From: an uncultured Clostridia bacterium
Lineage (GTDB): Bacteria; Bacillota; DTU014
Length of the DNA stretch: 64,000 bases
Reading direction: 5' to 3'
NCBI GenBank assembly: GCA_900016865.1
Contig: FIZI01000006.1
Span: 101,224 to 165,223 of the forward strand
The position numbers and the translations under genes were made by a program. The notes beneath the pieces were generated by a model. It was not told the DNA's origin, ran no database searches, and saw only the letters and a program-made list of their open reading frames with translations. Shown in pieces: positions 1 to 8,956 of the stretch. The stretch's first letter is position 1; the number at the start of each line of letters is the position of its first letter.

Positions 1-501
1 TATCACGAGGTGACGCTAGTCAAAGAAGGCTATCGAACAGTCATTGATCAGGTCGCGGTCAGGAGCGGAGCAACTGAATACAAGAGCTACTCCCTTACGA
101 TGCTCGGAACACACGTGCCTACTGAAAGGGTCATCTTTGGGCCTTGGAGGATTTCGATCAAACGCGAAAATGACAGCGCGACCAGAACGTTCTCTGCAGA
201 TCTCGGCTACTCAGGAACCATCCAAGTCCGCGCTAGAGAGTCGTATGACGGGAAGCTGTATCAGATCGAAGGCCTGCTCACAGTCCAGCCGACGGGGTCA
301 GTGACCCAGGTGTTCTTCTTGCCTGCAAGCTCAGTCACTGAAGCGGATCGCGGCAGGACGATAACCAGCACTGCGGGCCCGTTTAGAGTGTTGACTACTA
401 TAGAGAACGTAGAGCTCACCGAGAAAGGATCAGTGTTCTCATCCAAGTACCTTAGTTCCATTACTCTCAGCATACAGGTGGTTTGGACCGGCAATGTCTA
501 G
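1..501 (+). CDS. PEGA-like hypothetical protein, C-terminal part
   Basis: The reading frame is open at the first base of the window and stops at 499-501, so only the last ~166 residues are visible. They begin YHEVTLVKEGYRTVIDQVAV, which resembles the second half of a PEGA repeat (a short beta domain named for that residue pattern, common in surface proteins), with the usual V-x-K-x-GY-x-x-x-x-x-x-V spacing. The rest is rich in Ser, Thr and Val, looks like beta structure, and has no recognisable catalytic motif or membrane segment. A small hairpin follows and then asnS. An internal ATG at 10 exists but the frame clearly continues upstream. Export and surface location are inferred from the PEGA resemblance only. 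Confidence 0.6.
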   Translation, partial: YHEVTLVKEGYRTVIDQVAVRSGATEYKSYSLTMLGTHVPTERVIFGPWRISIKRENDSATRTFSADLGYSGTIQVRARESYDGKLYQIEGLLTVQPTGSVTQVFFLPASSVTEADRGRTITSTAGPFRVLTTIENVELTEKGSVFSSKYLSSITLSIQVVWTGNV

Positions 502-518
502 CGAGATGTGAAGGCTAT

Positions 519-535
519 CCGCTCATATTGAGCGG
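519..535 (+). terminator. Weak hairpin after the PEGA-like gene
   Basis: Arms CCGCTC (519-524) and GAGCGG (530-535) enclose a five-base loop, followed by GTATTTAG. The stem is short and the T tract poor, so termination would be partial at best. Confidence 0.3.
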
Positions 536-559
536 GTATTTAGTGGGGTGTATGAGCAG

Positions 560-1852
560 ATGAACCAGGTTTACATCGAGGACATATCCAAGTATGTTGG
601 CGAGCGAGTGACTATATCGGGCTGGCTTTACAACAAGCGTTCAAGCGGCAAGATCCACTTTTTGATCGTCCGCGACGGAACCGGCTTTGTGCAGGCCGTA
701 GCCTCCAAGTCGGATGTCGGAGAAGAGGCCTTCGAACTCCTAAAAGGAGTTACTCAAGAGTCTTCCTTGCGGGTATCCGGTACAGTGCGTGCAGACGAAA
801 GGGCTCCAGGCGGGTTCGAGCTTCTGATGGATGGAGTCGAAGTGGTTCAGATTGCCCGCGAGTATCCGATTAGCCTGAAAGAGCACGGTGTCGACTTCCT
901 GATGCAGTATCGTCACTTGTGGCTGCGCACTCCTCGCCAGCATGCCATCATGCGAATCAGGGCAGAAGTGATAGCAGCGTGTCGCTCGTTCCTCGATAAC
1001 AATGGTTTCTTGCTCATCGACGCTCCTGTGCTCACCCCTGCTGCGTGTGAGGGTACGACAACCCTGTTTGAGACCGACTATTTCGGAGACAAGGCCTATA
1101 TGTCTCAGAGTGGGCAGCTCTATATGGAAGCAGCAGCCATGGCGTTCGGCAGAGTGTACTGTTTTGGGCCGACGTTTCGCGCAGAGAAGTCCAAGACCAG
1201 ACGACATTTGATGGAGTTCTGGATGGTGGAGCCCGAAATGGCTTACGTCGAGCTCGATGAGAGCTTGTGCATCCAGGAGCAGATGGTGACGTACATTGTG
1301 AGGCAGGTCTTGTCCAAGAGGCAGCGGGAGCTTCAGACCCTCGAGAGGAACACAGATATTCTCGAAAAGGTCTCACCGCCGTTTCCGCGCATCACCTATA
1401 CAGAAGCGCTCGACATACTCAAACAAAACGGCGTAGAGCTGGAGTTTGGGGATGATTTCGGCGGGGGAGACGAGACGATTCTCGCAAGCCAGTTCGATAG
1501 GCCGGTTTTTGTAACCAGATACCCCACGAAGGCGAAAGCGTTTTACATGAAACCAGATCCGGACAACCCTGAAGTCGTATTGTGCGCTGACCTGCTGGCT
1601 CCTGAGGGGTATGGAGAAATAATCGGAGGCGGACAGCGTATAGATGATCCGGAGCTGCTGAGAAGAAGGATTGAGGAACACAACCTTCCGATTGAGGCGT
1701 ATCAGTGGTATCTCGATCTTAGGGAGTACGGTTCTGTGCCTCACTCCGGGTTTGGCCTAGGAATCGAAAGGCTAGTCGCGTGGATCTGCGGACTAGATCA
1801 TATCAGGGAGACCTCGCCGTTCCCGCGCATGCTCTATCGCATCTATCCGTAG
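560..1852 (+). CDS. asnS: Asparaginyl-tRNA synthetase
   Basis: Charges tRNA-Asn with asparagine in the cytoplasm. The ~430-residue protein has an N-terminal OB-fold anticodon-binding domain ([22 protein letters not shown], split here by family knowledge from residue ~15) and a class II catalytic core. Class II motif 2 is visible as [20 protein letters not shown] and motif 3 as [20 protein letters not shown] near the C terminus. An in-frame GTG at 548 is possible, but GGGGTG at 545-550 sits nine bases before ATG 560, and homologues begin MNQVYI-like, so 560 is preferred. Length is normal for bacterial AsnRS. A clear terminator follows at 1936, so the gene probably ends its transcript. Confidence 0.95.
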   Translation: MNQVYIEDISKYVGERVTISGWLYNKRSSGKIHFLIVRDGTGFVQAVASKSDVGEEAFELLKGVTQESSLRVSGTVRADERAPGGFELLMDGVEVVQIAREYPISLKEHGVDFLMQYRHLWLRTPRQHAIMRIRAEVIAACRSFLDNNGFLLIDAPVLTPAACEGTTTLFETDYFGDKAYMSQSGQLYMEAAAMAFGRVYCFGPTFRAEKSKTRRHLMEFWMVEPEMAYVELDESLCIQEQMVTYIVRQVLSKRQRELQTLERNTDILEKVSPPFPRITYTEALDILKQNGVELEFGDDFGGGDETILASQFDRPVFVTRYPTKAKAFYMKPDPDNPEVVLCADLLAPEGYGEIIGGGQRIDDPELLRRRIEEHNLPIEAYQWYLDLREYGSVPHSGFGLGIERLVAWICGLDHIRETSPFPRMLYRIYP

Positions 1853-1935
1853 GTCTGCCGGCAGTGTAGTGAGTGTTCCGAAGTCATAAGTTTCGTAACG
1901 AGCGCTAGTCTCTACCCGCTAAAACCGCAAGAAAA

Positions 1936-1992
1936 TACCCGAGCTTCGCAAGCAACTGCATGGAATTGCTCTGCAAGCTCGGGTATAGTTTT
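1936..1992 (+). terminator. Intrinsic terminator after asnS
   Basis: A long inverted repeat pairs TACCCGAGCTT.GCA (1936-1950, one bulged C) with TGCAAGCTCGGGTA (1972-1985), about 14 base pairs, followed by TAGTTTT. The A-rich left flank means it could also act on the other strand. Confidence 0.7.
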
Positions 1993-2049
1993 GGTGGAAT
2001 ACCAAGCATACAGATAGGATTACTTCAATTACTATAGGAGGGGAAAGCT

Positions 2050-3435
2050 ATGCCTTCTGCGTTCACCAGGGTCGCCTATGAGTCAGCTGATGATCTGGTA
2101 TTTGGCAGTGCTTTGAGGCCAGTGAGACTGGCGAACGGTATTACCATCGGCGGCGGGCGGGTACTTCCTGAAGTCAACTTCACTCTTCCGCCAATCGACA
2201 TCAACCAGAGCACCATGCCAGAGATATTGGCCCAGTACAGAGACATGGTTTCAGGAATCCTGACAAGGGCCTATGAACTCTCGGTCCCTGCACTGATTCT
2301 CGAAGTAGAGCTGTTGCCTCCAATGACGAATACACCTCGCTGGGGCATCGATGTAGTCAAGACAGTCAAGGATGTCATGGTAGACTTCGAGGCGAGCAAG
2401 GGCATGAAGGTTGGGCTGAGAGTGACTCCGAACGACACGCGCGAATTCGAACGCCCCACACGGATGCGCAAGAGCCAGTACTTAGAAGCGATGCTCGAAA
2501 CGTTTAAAGGCGTGGCTGAGGCTGGGGCTGATCTCCTCTCTATCGAATCAACGGGTGGCAAAGAGCTTCATGACCATGCCTTGATCCAGGGCGATCTGCG
2601 CGGTGTCATATTCGCGCTTGCGGTGATGGGTGCAAGAGACATGGAATTCTTGTGGACTCACATCTCCTCCATAGCAGAGTCGACTGGAACGATCGCAGCA
2701 GGAGATACAGCCTGCGGATTTGGCAACACGGCAATGGTCCTCGCTGAGAAGGGGTACATCCCCCGACTGTTTGCCGCGGTTGTCCGCGTAGCGACAGTCG
2801 CCAGAACCTTGGCAGCCTACGAGGCAGGCGCTGTCGGACCGAGCAAGGACTGCGCGTATGAAGGGCCTTACATCAAGGCTATAACAGGCTATCCAATATC
2901 GATGGAGGGGCGAACGAGTGCATGTGCACACTTGAGTCCTCTGGGCAACATCGCAGGTGCTGTGTGCGACCTTTGGAGCAACGAGTCAGTTCAAAACATC
3001 AAGCTGCTGGGCGCTATGGCACCGGTAGTGTCCACGGAACAACTGGCTTACGACTGTCGTCTGTATGACCAGGCAACTATTGCAGGAGAAGACGGTGTCC
3101 GCCAGCTACGGGATTGGCTCGCTGCCTCTGATGCGCCGCTAGATCCACAGGCGTATGTCTTGGAACCGAGTTTCGTCTACGAAGTGAGCAGGAGCCTAAT
3201 CCGAGGTAACTCCGCGTACGAGCGTACGAGGTTGGGAGTCGAGCGTGCACTTAAACTGCTCCGTAAAGCGGTGCAAGAGGGAGAGTTGACACTCCCTGAG
3301 CGCGAGAAGCACTGGTTTGACATAATGCAGAGCGAGCTAGATTCGCTCCCTGAATCAGAAGACGAGCTCTGGACAGACATACGGTCAACCTATGACACGA
3401 GCGGGTTTGATGCGAGTAACTACTGCCTCTCTTAG
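2050..3435 (+). CDS. mtaB: Methanol:corrinoid methyltransferase (MtaB family)
   Basis: MtaB moves the methyl group of methanol to the cobalt of a corrinoid protein (MtaC). This 461-residue protein matches the family along its length: the N-terminal YxSADxxxFG and GGGxxxPEVN segments, LLSIESTGGKE, AAGDTACGFGN, GPSKDCAYE and AITGYP. The three zinc ligands known from the Methanosarcina enzyme (Glu, Cys, Cys) correspond to Glu166, Cys222 and Cys268, all present, so it should be active. A strong AGGAGGGG precedes ATG 2050. Neither MtaC nor MtaA (or MtrH-type partners) is encoded nearby, so the corrinoid partner must lie elsewhere. The gene stands alone between the asnS terminator and a structured gap. 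The substrate could be another small methylated alcohol, but methanol is the family norm. Confidence 0.88.
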   Translation: MPSAFTRVAYESADDLVFGSALRPVRLANGITIGGGRVLPEVNFTLPPIDINQSTMPEILAQYRDMVSGILTRAYELSVPALILEVELLPPMTNTPRWGIDVVKTVKDVMVDFEASKGMKVGLRVTPNDTREFERPTRMRKSQYLEAMLETFKGVAEAGADLLSIESTGGKELHDHALIQGDLRGVIFALAVMGARDMEFLWTHISSIAESTGTIAAGDTACGFGNTAMVLAEKGYIPRLFAAVVRVATVARTLAAYEAGAVGPSKDCAYEGPYIKAITGYPISMEGRTSACAHLSPLGNIAGAVCDLWSNESVQNIKLLGAMAPVVSTEQLAYDCRLYDQATIAGEDGVRQLRDWLAASDAPLDPQAYVLEPSFVYEVSRSLIRGNSAYERTRLGVERALKLLRKAVQEGELTLPEREKHWFDIMQSELDSLPESEDELWTDIRSTYDTSGFDASNYCLS

Positions 3436-3456
3436 GTCGTTGCGCTGACGTGGGTG

Positions 3457-3510
3457 GATCTATGGTCTCCCCCGCTTATTGTCCACTTCGACGTCCTGGC
3501 TCCGTGTATA
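3457..3510 (+). repeat. Partial copy of a dispersed structured repeat
   Basis: This stretch aligns with the left part of the element at 21768-21897: both share GGTCTCC, CCGCTT, and CGTCCTGGCT in the same order and spacing with scattered mismatches. Only one arm is seen here. The remaining gap up to the rpmE promoter holds short inverted repeats (TATGCA/TGCATA near 3525-3545 and TCGTATG/CATACGA near 3562-3590) but no convincing gene. Confidence 0.5.
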
Positions 3511-3644
3511 TGAGGTCCGATGTGCGTATGCAGTCAGATGCATATGGCGAGAAAAAATCACATCGTATGCTAGATACCACATACGAGTTGAGTACATCAT
3601 ATACGCACAGTCTCATCCAAGATTTGTCCCTTTCACTCCTCAAG

Positions 3645-3673
3645 TTGCGTCGCTATGCGCTGCATGCTATAAT
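3645..3673 (+). promoter_or_regulatory. Sigma-A type promoter for rpmE
   Basis: TTGCGT (3645-3650), a 17-base spacer and a perfect TATAAT (3668-3673). Transcription would start near 3680 and leave a ~90-base leader before rpmE. L31 leaders in Bacillota can be autoregulatory structures; that is not shown here. Confidence 0.75.
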
Positions 3674-3770
3674 AAAGCAGTTAGCTTCAGTTGTTGAAAT
3701 TTGTGCTGCTGCTGAGGCTGCTGTCAGATTCAGCCCGGTGGTTGCCAGTGATATTATGAGGTGAGTAGGC

Positions 3771-3968
3771 GTGAAGAGTGATATCCACCCGAAGTTTTAC
3801 AAGACGACTGTGACCTGTGCTTGCGGAGAGCAGTTTGAGACCGGCTCTACGGTTGAGAAGCTTAGGGTAGAGGTTTGTTCAAAGTGTCATCCCTTCTACA
3901 CCGGCCAGAGAACATCGACGGTTACCGGAGGAAGGATTGAGAGGTTTAGGAGGAAGCACAACCTATAG
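3771..3968 (+). CDS. rpmE: 50S ribosomal protein L31, zinc form
   Basis: A 65-residue ribosomal protein of the large subunit. It begins [19 protein letters not shown] and keeps the zinc-binding cysteines Cys16, Cys18, Cys36 and Cys39, marking it as the zinc-containing (C+) form. The start is GTG behind GAGGTGAG. It follows its own promoter and is followed by a possible attenuator and then yqhQ and prfA, the order found in many Bacillota. In B. subtilis rho lies directly upstream of rpmE, but here rho is ~11 kb downstream. Confidence 0.96.
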   Translation: MKSDIHPKFYKTTVTCACGEQFETGSTVEKLRVEVCSKCHPFYTGQRTSTVTGGRIERFRRKHNL

Positions 3969-4006
3969 CGGCTATCCGGTGCAGCAACCCATCCTGGGCT
4001 TATGGC

Positions 4007-4070
4007 GGCTCTGTCTGTGGGCCCCGGATTGGTCCTGCCGACAGAGCCACGATTGGCTCTGTTCTTTTTT
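4007..4070 (+). terminator. Terminator with a competing antiterminator stem (possible attenuator)
   Basis: Three segments can pair in two exclusive ways. ACAGAGCC (4041-4048) with GGCTCTGT (4055-4062) forms an eight-pair hairpin followed by TCTTTTTT, a good intrinsic terminator. The same middle segment, as GACAGAGCC (4040-4048), also pairs with GGCTCTGTC at 4007-4015. It lies between rpmE and yqhQ. Confidence 0.65.
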
Positions 4071-4112
4071 GGCCCGCACTGGCCCAGCTGATCAAGTCTG
4101 GAGGGACTTACG

Positions 4113-5006
4113 ATGAGCGATCGCTTCCAGTATGGAGGCCAGGCTGTTATTGAGGGTGTTATGATGAGAGGCCGCCGCTCTCTTGCGATTGCTGTACGAC
4201 GACCGGACAAAGAGATAGTTGTTGATACCAGGCCCATGGGTAGCCTGTCTCGCAGGTACCGACTTCTAAGGCTTCCTCTGATTCGCGGGGTGGTAATGCT
4301 CATAGAGTCTCTTGTAGTGGGCATGCAGGCTTTGATGTACTCTGCGAACCAGGTGTTTGAAGACGAGGAGGAGGAGTTGAGCCCACTGGAGTTGGCTGGC
4401 ACTCTTGTGTTGGCCTTGGGCTTATTCGTGGTCCTGTTTATCGTTGCACCAAACTTGTTCGCAACATGGCTGCAAGGAGCTCTAGCCGGGCGGGTGGTCC
4501 TGGCCAACCTGGCAGAGGGCATCCTTAGAATCCTCATCTTTCTATTATATGTACTGGGGATCTCGCGAATTAAGGACATACAGCGGGTTTTCGAATATCA
4601 CGGTGCAGAGCACAAGGTAATTCATACGTATGAGCATGGCAGTGATCTTACAGTAGAGAATGCTCGCACCTTCTCGACCCTTCATCCACGATGCGGCACT
4701 AATTTCCTTCTCATCGTCATGATCGTGAGTGTTCTCGTGTTTTCGGCTCTAGGCAAGCAGACTCTTCTGATGAGAATCGTAAGCCGCATTGTCTTGCTGC
4801 CGGTGGTGGCTGGAGTATCGTATGAGGTTATGAAAGTTGCTGCACATCCGAGGCTGTCCAAGTATATCGGATGGATGAGCTACCCTGGTTTGATGCTTCA
4901 GAAGCTGACTACTAGAGAACCAGATGACAGTCAATTAGAGGTAGCGATTCGAGCGCTCAATACTGTACTGGCCTCTGACACTGAGAAGGTTGTGGCTGTT
5001 CGGTAG
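4113..5006 (+). CDS. yqhQ: DUF1385 membrane protein (YqhQ-like)
   Basis: A 297-residue member of DUF1385, a family of unknown biochemical role often found beside prfA in Bacillota. The N terminus FQYGGQAVIEGVMMRG is the family signature. Hydrophobic segments lie at ~100-130 (LELAGTLVLALGLFVVLFIV), ~140-160, ~200-220 and ~230-255. The conserved EYHGAEHKVIHTYE and HPRCGTNFL motifs sit between them; their His, Glu and Cys residues could bind metal, which is inference. ATG 4113 follows CTGGAGGGA. The stop is close to the prfA start, so the two are probably co-transcribed after the leader at 4007-4070. Confidence 0.9.
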   Translation: MSDRFQYGGQAVIEGVMMRGRRSLAIAVRRPDKEIVVDTRPMGSLSRRYRLLRLPLIRGVVMLIESLVVGMQALMYSANQVFEDEEEELSPLELAGTLVLALGLFVVLFIVAPNLFATWLQGALAGRVVLANLAEGILRILIFLLYVLGISRIKDIQRVFEYHGAEHKVIHTYEHGSDLTVENARTFSTLHPRCGTNFLLIVMIVSVLVFSALGKQTLLMRIVSRIVLLPVVAGVSYEVMKVAAHPRLSKYIGWMSYPGLMLQKLTTREPDDSQLEVAIRALNTVLASDTEKVVAVR

Positions 5007-5030
5007 TTGAATGGGGGAAACCAGAAGCAG

Positions 5031-6131
5031 ATGCTAGAACAACTTGAGCAATTGGAGCAAAGATATAAGGAACTGGAACAGCAGCTCGCTGATCCCCAGG
5101 TAGTCACTGACCAGAACAGGCTCCAAGAGGTTGCGAAGGCTCATGCCGATTTAGAAGAGATTATGAAGCCATATTGGCGGTATAAAGAGGTTCTTGCTGG
5201 TATTGAGGGTACTAAGGCTCTTTTAGAGGAGCTCCACGGTCAGACAGACTCAGGGGATTCCGATGTGGACACTGAGATGGTTGAGCTTGCTGAAGCAGAG
5301 ATAGAAAATCTGAGCAAGGAGCGGGATGAGCTGGAGCACCGTCTCAAGCTTTTGCTCATGCCCAAGGATCCCAACGACGAGAAAAACGTCGTTATGGAGA
5401 TTAGAGCAGGAACCGGGGGTGAGGAGGCTGCGCTTTTTGCCGGAGACCTCTTCCGTATGTACTGCAGGTATGCAGAAAAGCGCGGTTGGAACGTTGAGAT
5501 GATGAGCCAGAACCCTACTGGTTTGGGCGGATTCAAGGAGGTCATCTTCCTTGTGAGTGGAGCCGGCGCGTATAGCAGGCTGAAACGCGAAAGCGGGGTC
5601 CACAGAGTCCAGAGGATTCCGGAGACTGAGGCGAGCGGTAGGATACACACGTCTGCTGCGACTGTTGCAGTACTTCCAGAAGCCGAAGAGGTTGACATAG
5701 AGATAGATCCTAACGATCTGCGCATTGACGTGTTCAGGTCGTCCGGCCATGGCGGGCAGAGCGTGAATACTACTGACTCAGCTGTGCGTATCACTCACAT
5801 TCCAACGGGCATGGTTGTCACCTGCCAGGATGAGAAATCGCAGCTCAAGAACAGGACGAAGGCTCTGAAGATCCTTCGGTCTCGTTTGCTTCAGCAGAAA
5901 GCCGAAGAGCAGCGAGAGTCGTTGGCAAGCGAGCGCCGCAGCCAGGTTGGCAGTGGCGATAGGAGCGAGCGTATACGCACTTACAACTTCCCACAGAACA
6001 GAGTGACAGATCACAGGATCGGGCTCACTCTCTACAAGCTCGATAGCTTCATGGACGGTGAGCTTGACGAGATTATCGACGCACTCCTTGCAGCCGAAGA
6101 GGCGCAGAAGCTTGCTGCTGCAGGTTCCTAG
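5031..6131 (+). CDS. prfA: Peptide chain release factor 1
   Basis: RF1 recognises UAA and UAG in the ribosomal A site and triggers hydrolysis of the finished peptide. The protein has the N-terminal helical domain, the PCRF domain, and the class I release factor domain with the GGQ motif in [17 protein letters not shown], whose Gln is the target of PrmC. An in-frame TTG at 5007 would add eight residues but has no ribosome site. ATG 5031 gives [20 protein letters not shown], the usual RF1 beginning, with GGGGGAAA upstream. At ~366 residues it is normal length. It is immediately followed by prmC, its modifying enzyme. Confidence 0.96.
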   Translation: MLEQLEQLEQRYKELEQQLADPQVVTDQNRLQEVAKAHADLEEIMKPYWRYKEVLAGIEGTKALLEELHGQTDSGDSDVDTEMVELAEAEIENLSKERDELEHRLKLLLMPKDPNDEKNVVMEIRAGTGGEEAALFAGDLFRMYCRYAEKRGWNVEMMSQNPTGLGGFKEVIFLVSGAGAYSRLKRESGVHRVQRIPETEASGRIHTSAATVAVLPEAEEVDIEIDPNDLRIDVFRSSGHGGQSVNTTDSAVRITHIPTGMVVTCQDEKSQLKNRTKALKILRSRLLQQKAEEQRESLASERRSQVGSGDRSERIRTYNFPQNRVTDHRIGLTLYKLDSFMDGELDEIIDALLAAEEAQKLAAAGS

Positions 6132-6145
6132 TAGGTGGTGTTACA

Positions 6146-7033
6146 GTGAACCGCATTACCGTGGGAGAGATACTCGTCTCTGCTACGGAGCACTTCCGCA
6201 AACACGGTATTGAATCAGCTAGGCTGGACGCAGAGGTTCTCTTGGCTCACGTGCTTGGTGAGGAGCGAATCAAGCTTTACGTTGACTATGCCAAGCCTCT
6301 CCAAAATGAGGAGGTTGCGGCGTATCGTCGTTTGGTTGCCCGCCGCCTCCAGAATGTGCCCGTCGCCTATTTGGTCGGGTATAAGGAGTTTAACGGCATT
6401 AGGTTCAAGGTCGACCGCAATACCTTGATCCCCCGCCCAGAGACAGAACATCTCGTTGAGGCTGTCTGTGATTACCTGAACACCTGTGGCGAAAGCGACG
6501 AAAGGATCGTCGCCTTAGACATGTGTACAGGAAGCGGCGCGATTGCGATCTCGTTGGCACTTGAGTTTCCCAATCTTTCAGTCGTAGCTGTCGACATCAG
6601 TACCCCGGCACTCAGGGTGGCGCGGGAGAATGCCACTGCACTTGGAGTTAGTGACCGTGTTCATTTCCAAAGGAGCGACATGTTTGATCGGCTTCCTGTG
6701 GACAAGCTTGGAGAGAAGTTCGATGCAGTAGTTGCTAACCCGCCTTATCTGTCCAGGGAGGAGATGCGTTCACTTCACCCTGATATCGCCAAGTCAGAGC
6801 CGCTTATTGCCCTCGATGGTGGCTCAGATGGCTTGCGCTTTCAGCGGGTGTTGGTGGCCAGAGCGGCTGACTATTTGAAGCCCGGCGGGCTTCTGGCACT
6901 TGAGATAGGTGCATCCCAGGGCAGTGAAGTTGCGGGGATGCTGCAGGCGAGCGGTATGTACGAGGGCATCTCAATACTTCCGGACTACGCCGGTCTTGAC
7001 CGAGTGGTGACTGCATGCAAACGGTTATCGTAA
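6146..7033 (+). CDS. prmC: Release factor glutamine methyltransferase
   Basis: PrmC (HemK) uses S-adenosylmethionine to methylate the Gln of the GGQ motif in release factors. The 295-residue protein has the N-terminal helical recognition domain (residues ~1-95) and a Rossmann methyltransferase domain with LDMCTGSGAIAISLA for the cofactor and the catalytic NPPY motif in VVANPPYLSREEM. It starts at GTG 6146 behind GTAGGTGGTG, 14 bases after prfA, and its 3' end overlaps tsaC by 19 bases, which points to coupled translation within one operon. Confidence 0.95.
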   Translation: MNRITVGEILVSATEHFRKHGIESARLDAEVLLAHVLGEERIKLYVDYAKPLQNEEVAAYRRLVARRLQNVPVAYLVGYKEFNGIRFKVDRNTLIPRPETEHLVEAVCDYLNTCGESDERIVALDMCTGSGAIAISLALEFPNLSVVAVDISTPALRVARENATALGVSDRVHFQRSDMFDRLPVDKLGEKFDAVVANPPYLSREEMRSLHPDIAKSEPLIALDGGSDGLRFQRVLVARAADYLKPGGLLALEIGASQGSEVAGMLQASGMYEGISILPDYAGLDRVVTACKRLS

Positions 7034-8091
7034 AGGCGTCCGACGGACACTGTGACGTTGACGGCATCAAACAAGCAGCAAATATCTTGCGTTCAGGCGG
7101 GCTGGTGGCTTTTCCAACAGAAACTGTATACGGCCTGGGCGCTGACGGGTTGAACGGCCAGGCAGTCCGAAAGATATTCGCAGCCAAGGGCCGCCCGGCC
7201 GACAACCCCTTAATACTTCACATATTTGATCTCAAGCAACTTGAAGAAATTGCTGCCGCAGTGCCTGACTGTGCGCAGCGTTTGATAGACAAGTTTTGGC
7301 CCGGGCCATTGACTCTGATACTGCCGCGAGGCGACCGCGTTCCGGATGCAGTGACTGCTGGGTTGGACACAGTTGGAGTCAGGATGCCCGACAATGACAT
7401 CGCCTTGGCGTTCCTAGCAGCTTGCAAAGTGCCGGTGGCCGCGCCGAGTGCCAATGTCTCCGGCCGTCCGAGCCCGACGTCTGCCTTGGACGTGATGGAC
7501 GACCTCGGCGGCAGGGTTGATTGCATCATAGACGGGGGCAAGTGCTCTGTAGGCATCGAGTCAACTGTCCTCGATGTTACGAGGCCGACGCCTGTAGTTT
7601 TGAGGCCCGGAGCAGCTACTGTTGAGGATATCAGGTCCGTTGTAGGCGAGGTCGCTATCGATCCATGTGCCGACGGCATCGACGATTGCGCAACAAGCAC
7701 TCCGGCGAGGTCACCGGGTGTCAAGTACCGGCACTACGCGCCCATTGCGCCGTTAGTGTTGTTTGAAGGCGATCCAAAGGCCCGTCTCGTGGAGCTGTCT
7801 CGCCGTATCGAGAAGCTGGTTGCCGAAGGCAAGACAGTTGGAGTGGCGGTAGTAAGCGAGAGCCTTCCTTACCTGCCGAGTGGCAACGGCGAGCGGCTAG
7901 TTGTTAGAGACATGGGATCGGCACTTGATCCGAGCAGGATTGCCGCTACGCTGTTTTCTGTGCTCAGAGCTATGGATCGCGACAAGGTGGATATCATCCT
8001 CGTTGAAGGGATTCACGATACAGGTGTAGGTTTCGCAGTGATGAACCGTTTGCGCAGGGCAGCCGGCGGTGCTGTCGTTCGATGCTCATAG
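7015..8091 (+). CDS. tsaC: L-threonylcarbamoyladenylate synthase (Sua5 type)
   Basis: Makes threonylcarbamoyl-AMP from threonine, bicarbonate and ATP, the first step of t6A37 formation in ANN-decoding tRNAs. Residues ~1-205 are the YrdC/Sua5 catalytic domain (GGLVAFPTETVYGLGADG, AKGRPADNPLILH, KFWPGPLTLIL, APSANVSGRPSPT). Residues ~225-358 form the C-terminal Sua5 domain, joined through SPGVKYRHYAP, as in B. subtilis YwlC. At 358 residues it is full length for the long form. It overlaps prmC and precedes the ywlE-like gene, matching the standard Bacillota order. Confidence 0.95.
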   Translation: MQTVIVKASDGHCDVDGIKQAANILRSGGLVAFPTETVYGLGADGLNGQAVRKIFAAKGRPADNPLILHIFDLKQLEEIAAAVPDCAQRLIDKFWPGPLTLILPRGDRVPDAVTAGLDTVGVRMPDNDIALAFLAACKVPVAAPSANVSGRPSPTSALDVMDDLGGRVDCIIDGGKCSVGIESTVLDVTRPTPVVLRPGAATVEDIRSVVGEVAIDPCADGIDDCATSTPARSPGVKYRHYAPIAPLVLFEGDPKARLVELSRRIEKLVAEGKTVGVAVVSESLPYLPSGNGERLVVRDMGSALDPSRIAATLFSVLRAMDRDKVDIILVEGIHDTGVGFAVMNRLRRAAGGAVVRCS

Positions 8092-8139
8092 CCCGGTTGT
8101 TTGGAGACACAGTCAGACGATTCTAGGGGTGGTGAACCG

Positions 8140-8859
8140 GTGAATCGATGTCCGAAGAGGATTTTATTACTATGTACTGGTAACACGTGCAGGAGTAGTA
8201 TTGCAGAAGGTATACTGAAGCACAAGCTCGAGCATACTTCTGTTGGGTCGCGTAGGCCTGAAGTTGTGTCGGCCGGGCTTAGTGCCTTCGATGGTTCGCC
8301 TGCGTCGGATGAGGCTGTGCGAGCCATGAGGGAGAGAGGGATCGATATCAGCTCGCACAGAGCCAAGAACGTCACCAGGGAGATGGTAAGTAGCGCTGAC
8401 CTCATTCTAGTGATGACGCTGACACACAAACGCATGACCCTGGACAGGTTTCCGGAGGCACGCGGTAAGGTCTTCACCCTAAAAGAGTATGTGTCGAAAA
8501 ACAGCTCACTTGACGATATCACTGCAGAGCTTTCTGAGCTTCAGGATCGGATAGAGAAGAAAAGGACGGAGTTCGTAAACAAGTATGGCAACAGATTACA
8601 GGAGCTTAACAAACGCAGGGTAGAACTTCGAAATGAACTCAGAATGGTAGAGCAGGAGATTGAGGGGCTGCATTCGCAGTTTGATTCATGTATAGACGAC
8701 GAACAGGAGAGCATCAGCATGTTAGAGGACAAGCTGCACCAGCTCGACATTGTCGACCCCTTTGGCGGCGATATTGACGCATACCGCAAGACTTTGCGCG
8801 AGATAGAGGAGTCTCTTGACAGCTTGATCTCTAAGTTGGGCCTGGATAAGTCGGTCTGA
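8140..8859 (+). CDS. ywlE: YwlE-like low-molecular-weight phosphatase with coiled-coil insertion
   Basis: The fold is the low-molecular-weight protein tyrosine/arginine phosphatase. The P-loop CTGNTCRS gives catalytic Cys12 and Arg18; Thr at position 16 is the residue associated with arginine phosphatase selectivity in YwlE. The general acid loop DPFG has Asp206. Between FTLKEYVS (~112-119) and DIVDPFG (~203-209) lies ~83 residues of heptad-like, Glu/Lys/Leu-rich sequence predicted as coiled coil. Without it the protein would be ~156 residues, the normal family size, so this is a domain insertion next to the active-site loop. GTG 8140 behind AGGGGTGG is preferred over TTG 8101. Its place after tsaC matches ywlE. 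Substrate (phosphoarginine or phosphotyrosine) is unproven. Confidence 0.85.
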   Translation: MNRCPKRILLLCTGNTCRSSIAEGILKHKLEHTSVGSRRPEVVSAGLSAFDGSPASDEAVRAMRERGIDISSHRAKNVTREMVSSADLILVMTLTHKRMTLDRFPEARGKVFTLKEYVSKNSSLDDITAELSELQDRIEKKRTEFVNKYGNRLQELNKRRVELRNELRMVEQEIEGLHSQFDSCIDDEQESISMLEDKLHQLDIVDPFGGDIDAYRKTLREIEESLDSLISKLGLDKSV

Positions 8860-8956
8860 CCCATGCTGCGCTAAAGGGGAGGAATCCCCGGATCGGCACA
8901 GAAATGAAAAGAGGTTGTACTAGTCGAGACGACACTAGGTTGCAGGGGGAATAAGT

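Noticed and set aside
3450-3764. A 104-codon frame between mtaB and rpmE
   Set aside because: It has no ribosome site, no recognisable motif, and runs across the dispersed repeat and the rpmE promoter, so it is most likely chance.
3896-4579. A long - strand frame opposite rpmE and yqhQ
   Set aside because: It lies antisense to two well-supported genes, is Ser/Arg/Pro-rich as expected of a shadow frame, and matches no family.
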